Of a stretch of DNA of 7,271 nucleotides, positions 6,234-7,271 are shown piece by piece (within the stretch, counting starts at the first letter, position 1; each line of letters begins with the position of its first letter). A program made the position numbers and the translations under genes. This DNA comes from Clostridiales bacterium (GTDB taxonomy: Bacteria; Bacillota; Clostridia; Christensenellales; CAG-917): NCBI GenBank assembly GCA_012800805.1, contig JAAZIO010000182.1:1-7271 (forward strand), written 5' to 3'. The notes beneath the pieces are model-generated. The model did no database searches and was not told the DNA's origin. It was given only the letters and a program-made list of their open reading frames with translations.

Positions 6234-6817
6234 AAAATTCCTTTGCTTGAGGGTATCTCACCCGCTATTCTTTCGTCCGTTTCAACAGCCTTTCTCAAGG
6301 CTCTCGCAAAGCTCTTGAACACGCCCTCTATCAGATGATGCGTGTTTTTGCCCGCAAGCTTTTTTAAGTGCAGCGTGATTTTAGCGTTCCTTACAAACGC
6401 CTCAAAAAATTCCTCGCAAAGTTCGGTGTCAAAGCTACCGACTTTCTTTGCGTTAAAATCAACATCAAATACAAGTTTTGCTCTGCCGCTTATGTCAAGC
6501 GCGCAAAGAATCAAGGTTTCGTCCATGGGAAGTATGATGTCGCCGTAGCGGCGGATACCCTTTTTATCGCCGAGCGCCTGATTAAACGCCGTTCCCAAGG
6601 CTATGCCTATATCCTCCGCGCTGTGGTGGAAGTCAACAGCGGTATCGCCTGTGCACTTAACTTTCAAGTCAAACAGCGAGCCTGCGGCAAAAAGCTCAAG
6701 CATATGGTCAAAAAAGCCCGAACCCGTTGAAATCTCTCTCTTTCCTGTTCCGTCGAGGTTTAAATATAGCTCAATGTCGGTTTCGTTGGTTTTTCTTTTG
6801 ATTTCGCACTCTCTCAT
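6230..6817 (-). CDS. hisB: Imidazoleglycerol-phosphate dehydratase (monofunctional)
   Basis: HisB dehydrates imidazole glycerol phosphate to imidazole acetol phosphate, the substrate of HisC. The 195-residue protein is a complete IGP dehydratase with its manganese-binding histidine motifs: GFFDHML (34-40, H38), DFHHSAEDIG (62-71, H64, H65, E68) and NTHHLIEG (158-165, H160, H161, E164). The N-terminal RKTNETDI is also typical. There is no N-terminal HAD-type histidinol-phosphatase domain such as that in Escherichia coli HisB, so that activity must come from another gene. The start lies 2 bp after the hisC stop codon, with a G-rich GGGGG stretch upstream in hisC as a weak ribosome binding site, so coupling to hisC is likely. 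Confidence 0.98.
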   Translation of the reverse strand: MRECEIKRKTNETDIELYLNLDGTGKREISTGSGFFDHMLELFAAGSLFDLKVKCTGDTAVDFHHSAEDIGIALGTAFNQALGDKKGIRRYGDIILPMDETLILCALDISGRAKLVFDVDFNAKKVGSFDTELCEEFFEAFVRNAKITLHLKKLAGKNTHHLIEGVFKSFARALRKAVETDERIAGEIPSSKGIL

Positions 6818-6819
6818 GG

Positions 6820-7271
6820 CTAAGCCCCCAGTATTTTTTTAACGGCTGAGATAAACGATTTCATCTCCTCTTCCGTTCCTATCGTCACCCTTATATAATC
6901 CTCAATCTTTCCGCCGAAATGACGGACCAGAACTTTGTTTTCTTTTAGCCTTTTATACAGCTCTTCGCCTGCTATCTTATCGCTCTTTGTAAGAATAAAG
7001 TTGGCCTTTGAGTCAGTTAGCGTAAAGCCTAACTTTTTAAGCTCGCAAACGGTATACTCCCTTGCCTTTACGATTTTTGAAACGCATGATTTAAAGTATT
7101 CGACGTCTTTTACGCTCTCAGCGGCAACCGCGGCGCTGAAGGTGTTGAGGTTATAGGGGTTGAATGAATACTTTATCCTGTTAAGGTCTGTGATAAGCTC
7201 GGGGTTAGCCATAGCTATGCCCACGCGCGCTCCCGCAAGGTTTCTTGACTTTGAAAAAGTTTGAACAATAA
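6820..7271 (-). CDS. hisC: Histidinol-phosphate aminotransferase, C-terminal part (5' end beyond the right edge)
   Basis: HisC is a PLP-dependent class I/II aminotransferase that converts imidazole acetol phosphate plus glutamate into histidinol phosphate. The last 149 codons are present, of a protein usually about 350 residues. The frame stays open to the window edge, so the in-frame GTG at 7224 is internal and not the start. The visible part begins just before the PLP lysine motif TFSKSRNLAGARVG, whose lysine codon is at 7249-7251 and whose arginine contacts the PLP phosphate. Further HisC features are the YSFNPYNLN segment and the C-terminal VRHFGG...YIRVTIG, whose arginine (codon about 6889-6891) binds the substrate carboxylate. 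The gene is followed after 2 bp by hisB and is part of the his operon. Other aminotransferases of this fold exist, but the context settles the call. Confidence 0.95.
   Translation of the reverse strand, partial: IVQTFSKSRNLAGARVGIAMANPELITDLNRIKYSFNPYNLNTFSAAVAAESVKDVEYFKSCVSKIVKAREYTVCELKKLGFTLTDSKANFILTKSDKIAGEELYKRLKENKVLVRHFGGKIEDYIRVTIGTEEEMKSFISAVKKILGA

Noticed and set aside
7222..7224. GTG at 7224 as the start of the aminotransferase gene
   Set aside because: The frame remains open upstream and encodes the PLP-lysine motif of HisC, so the gene simply continues past the window edge.

Overview
The window is ordinary housekeeping DNA from a low-to-moderate GC Gram-positive bacterium, most likely a member of Bacillota (Firmicutes) and probably Clostridia-like. 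Three things point there: a MazF toxin very close in sequence to Bacillus EndoA/NdoA, strong AGGAGG-type ribosome binding sites, and sigma-A-type promoters in short AT-rich gaps. The exact lineage cannot be fixed from this sequence alone.

Layout: positions 1-1151 (minus) hold the N-terminal 383 codons of valyl-tRNA synthetase, which runs off the left edge. Upstream of it on the same strand is pgsA (1215-1853), a phosphatidylglycerol-type CDP-alcohol phosphatidyltransferase with its own strong promoter at 1894-1922. A phosphoglycolate-phosphatase-like HAD hydrolase follows at 1953-2603 (minus). A 218-bp divergent intergenic region separates it from mazF (2822-3169), the only plus-strand gene, which ends in a strong bidirectional terminator (3169-3195). 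After a 280-bp AT-rich gap (3196-3475) with short repeats comes the 3' part of a histidine operon, all on the minus strand, in transcription order hisC (5' end off the right edge), hisB, hisH, hisA, hisF, hisIE.

The his genes are packed with gaps of 2, -4, 9, 0 and 19 bp, so translational coupling is likely. Together they cover the later steps of histidine synthesis: the PR-ATP pyrophosphohydrolase/PR-AMP cyclohydrolase fusion (HisIE), the ProFAR isomerase (HisA), the imidazole glycerol phosphate synthase pair (HisH/HisF), IGP dehydratase (HisB, monofunctional) and histidinol-phosphate aminotransferase (HisC). hisG, hisD and a histidinol-phosphatase are not in the window.

I found no convincing undescribed system. 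The points worth a second look are the mazF without an adjacent antitoxin gene, the repeat- and promoter-like 280-bp gap between the convergent mazF and hisIE, inverted repeats lying in two promoters, and a HAD phosphatase near a his operon whose HisB lacks the phosphatase domain.
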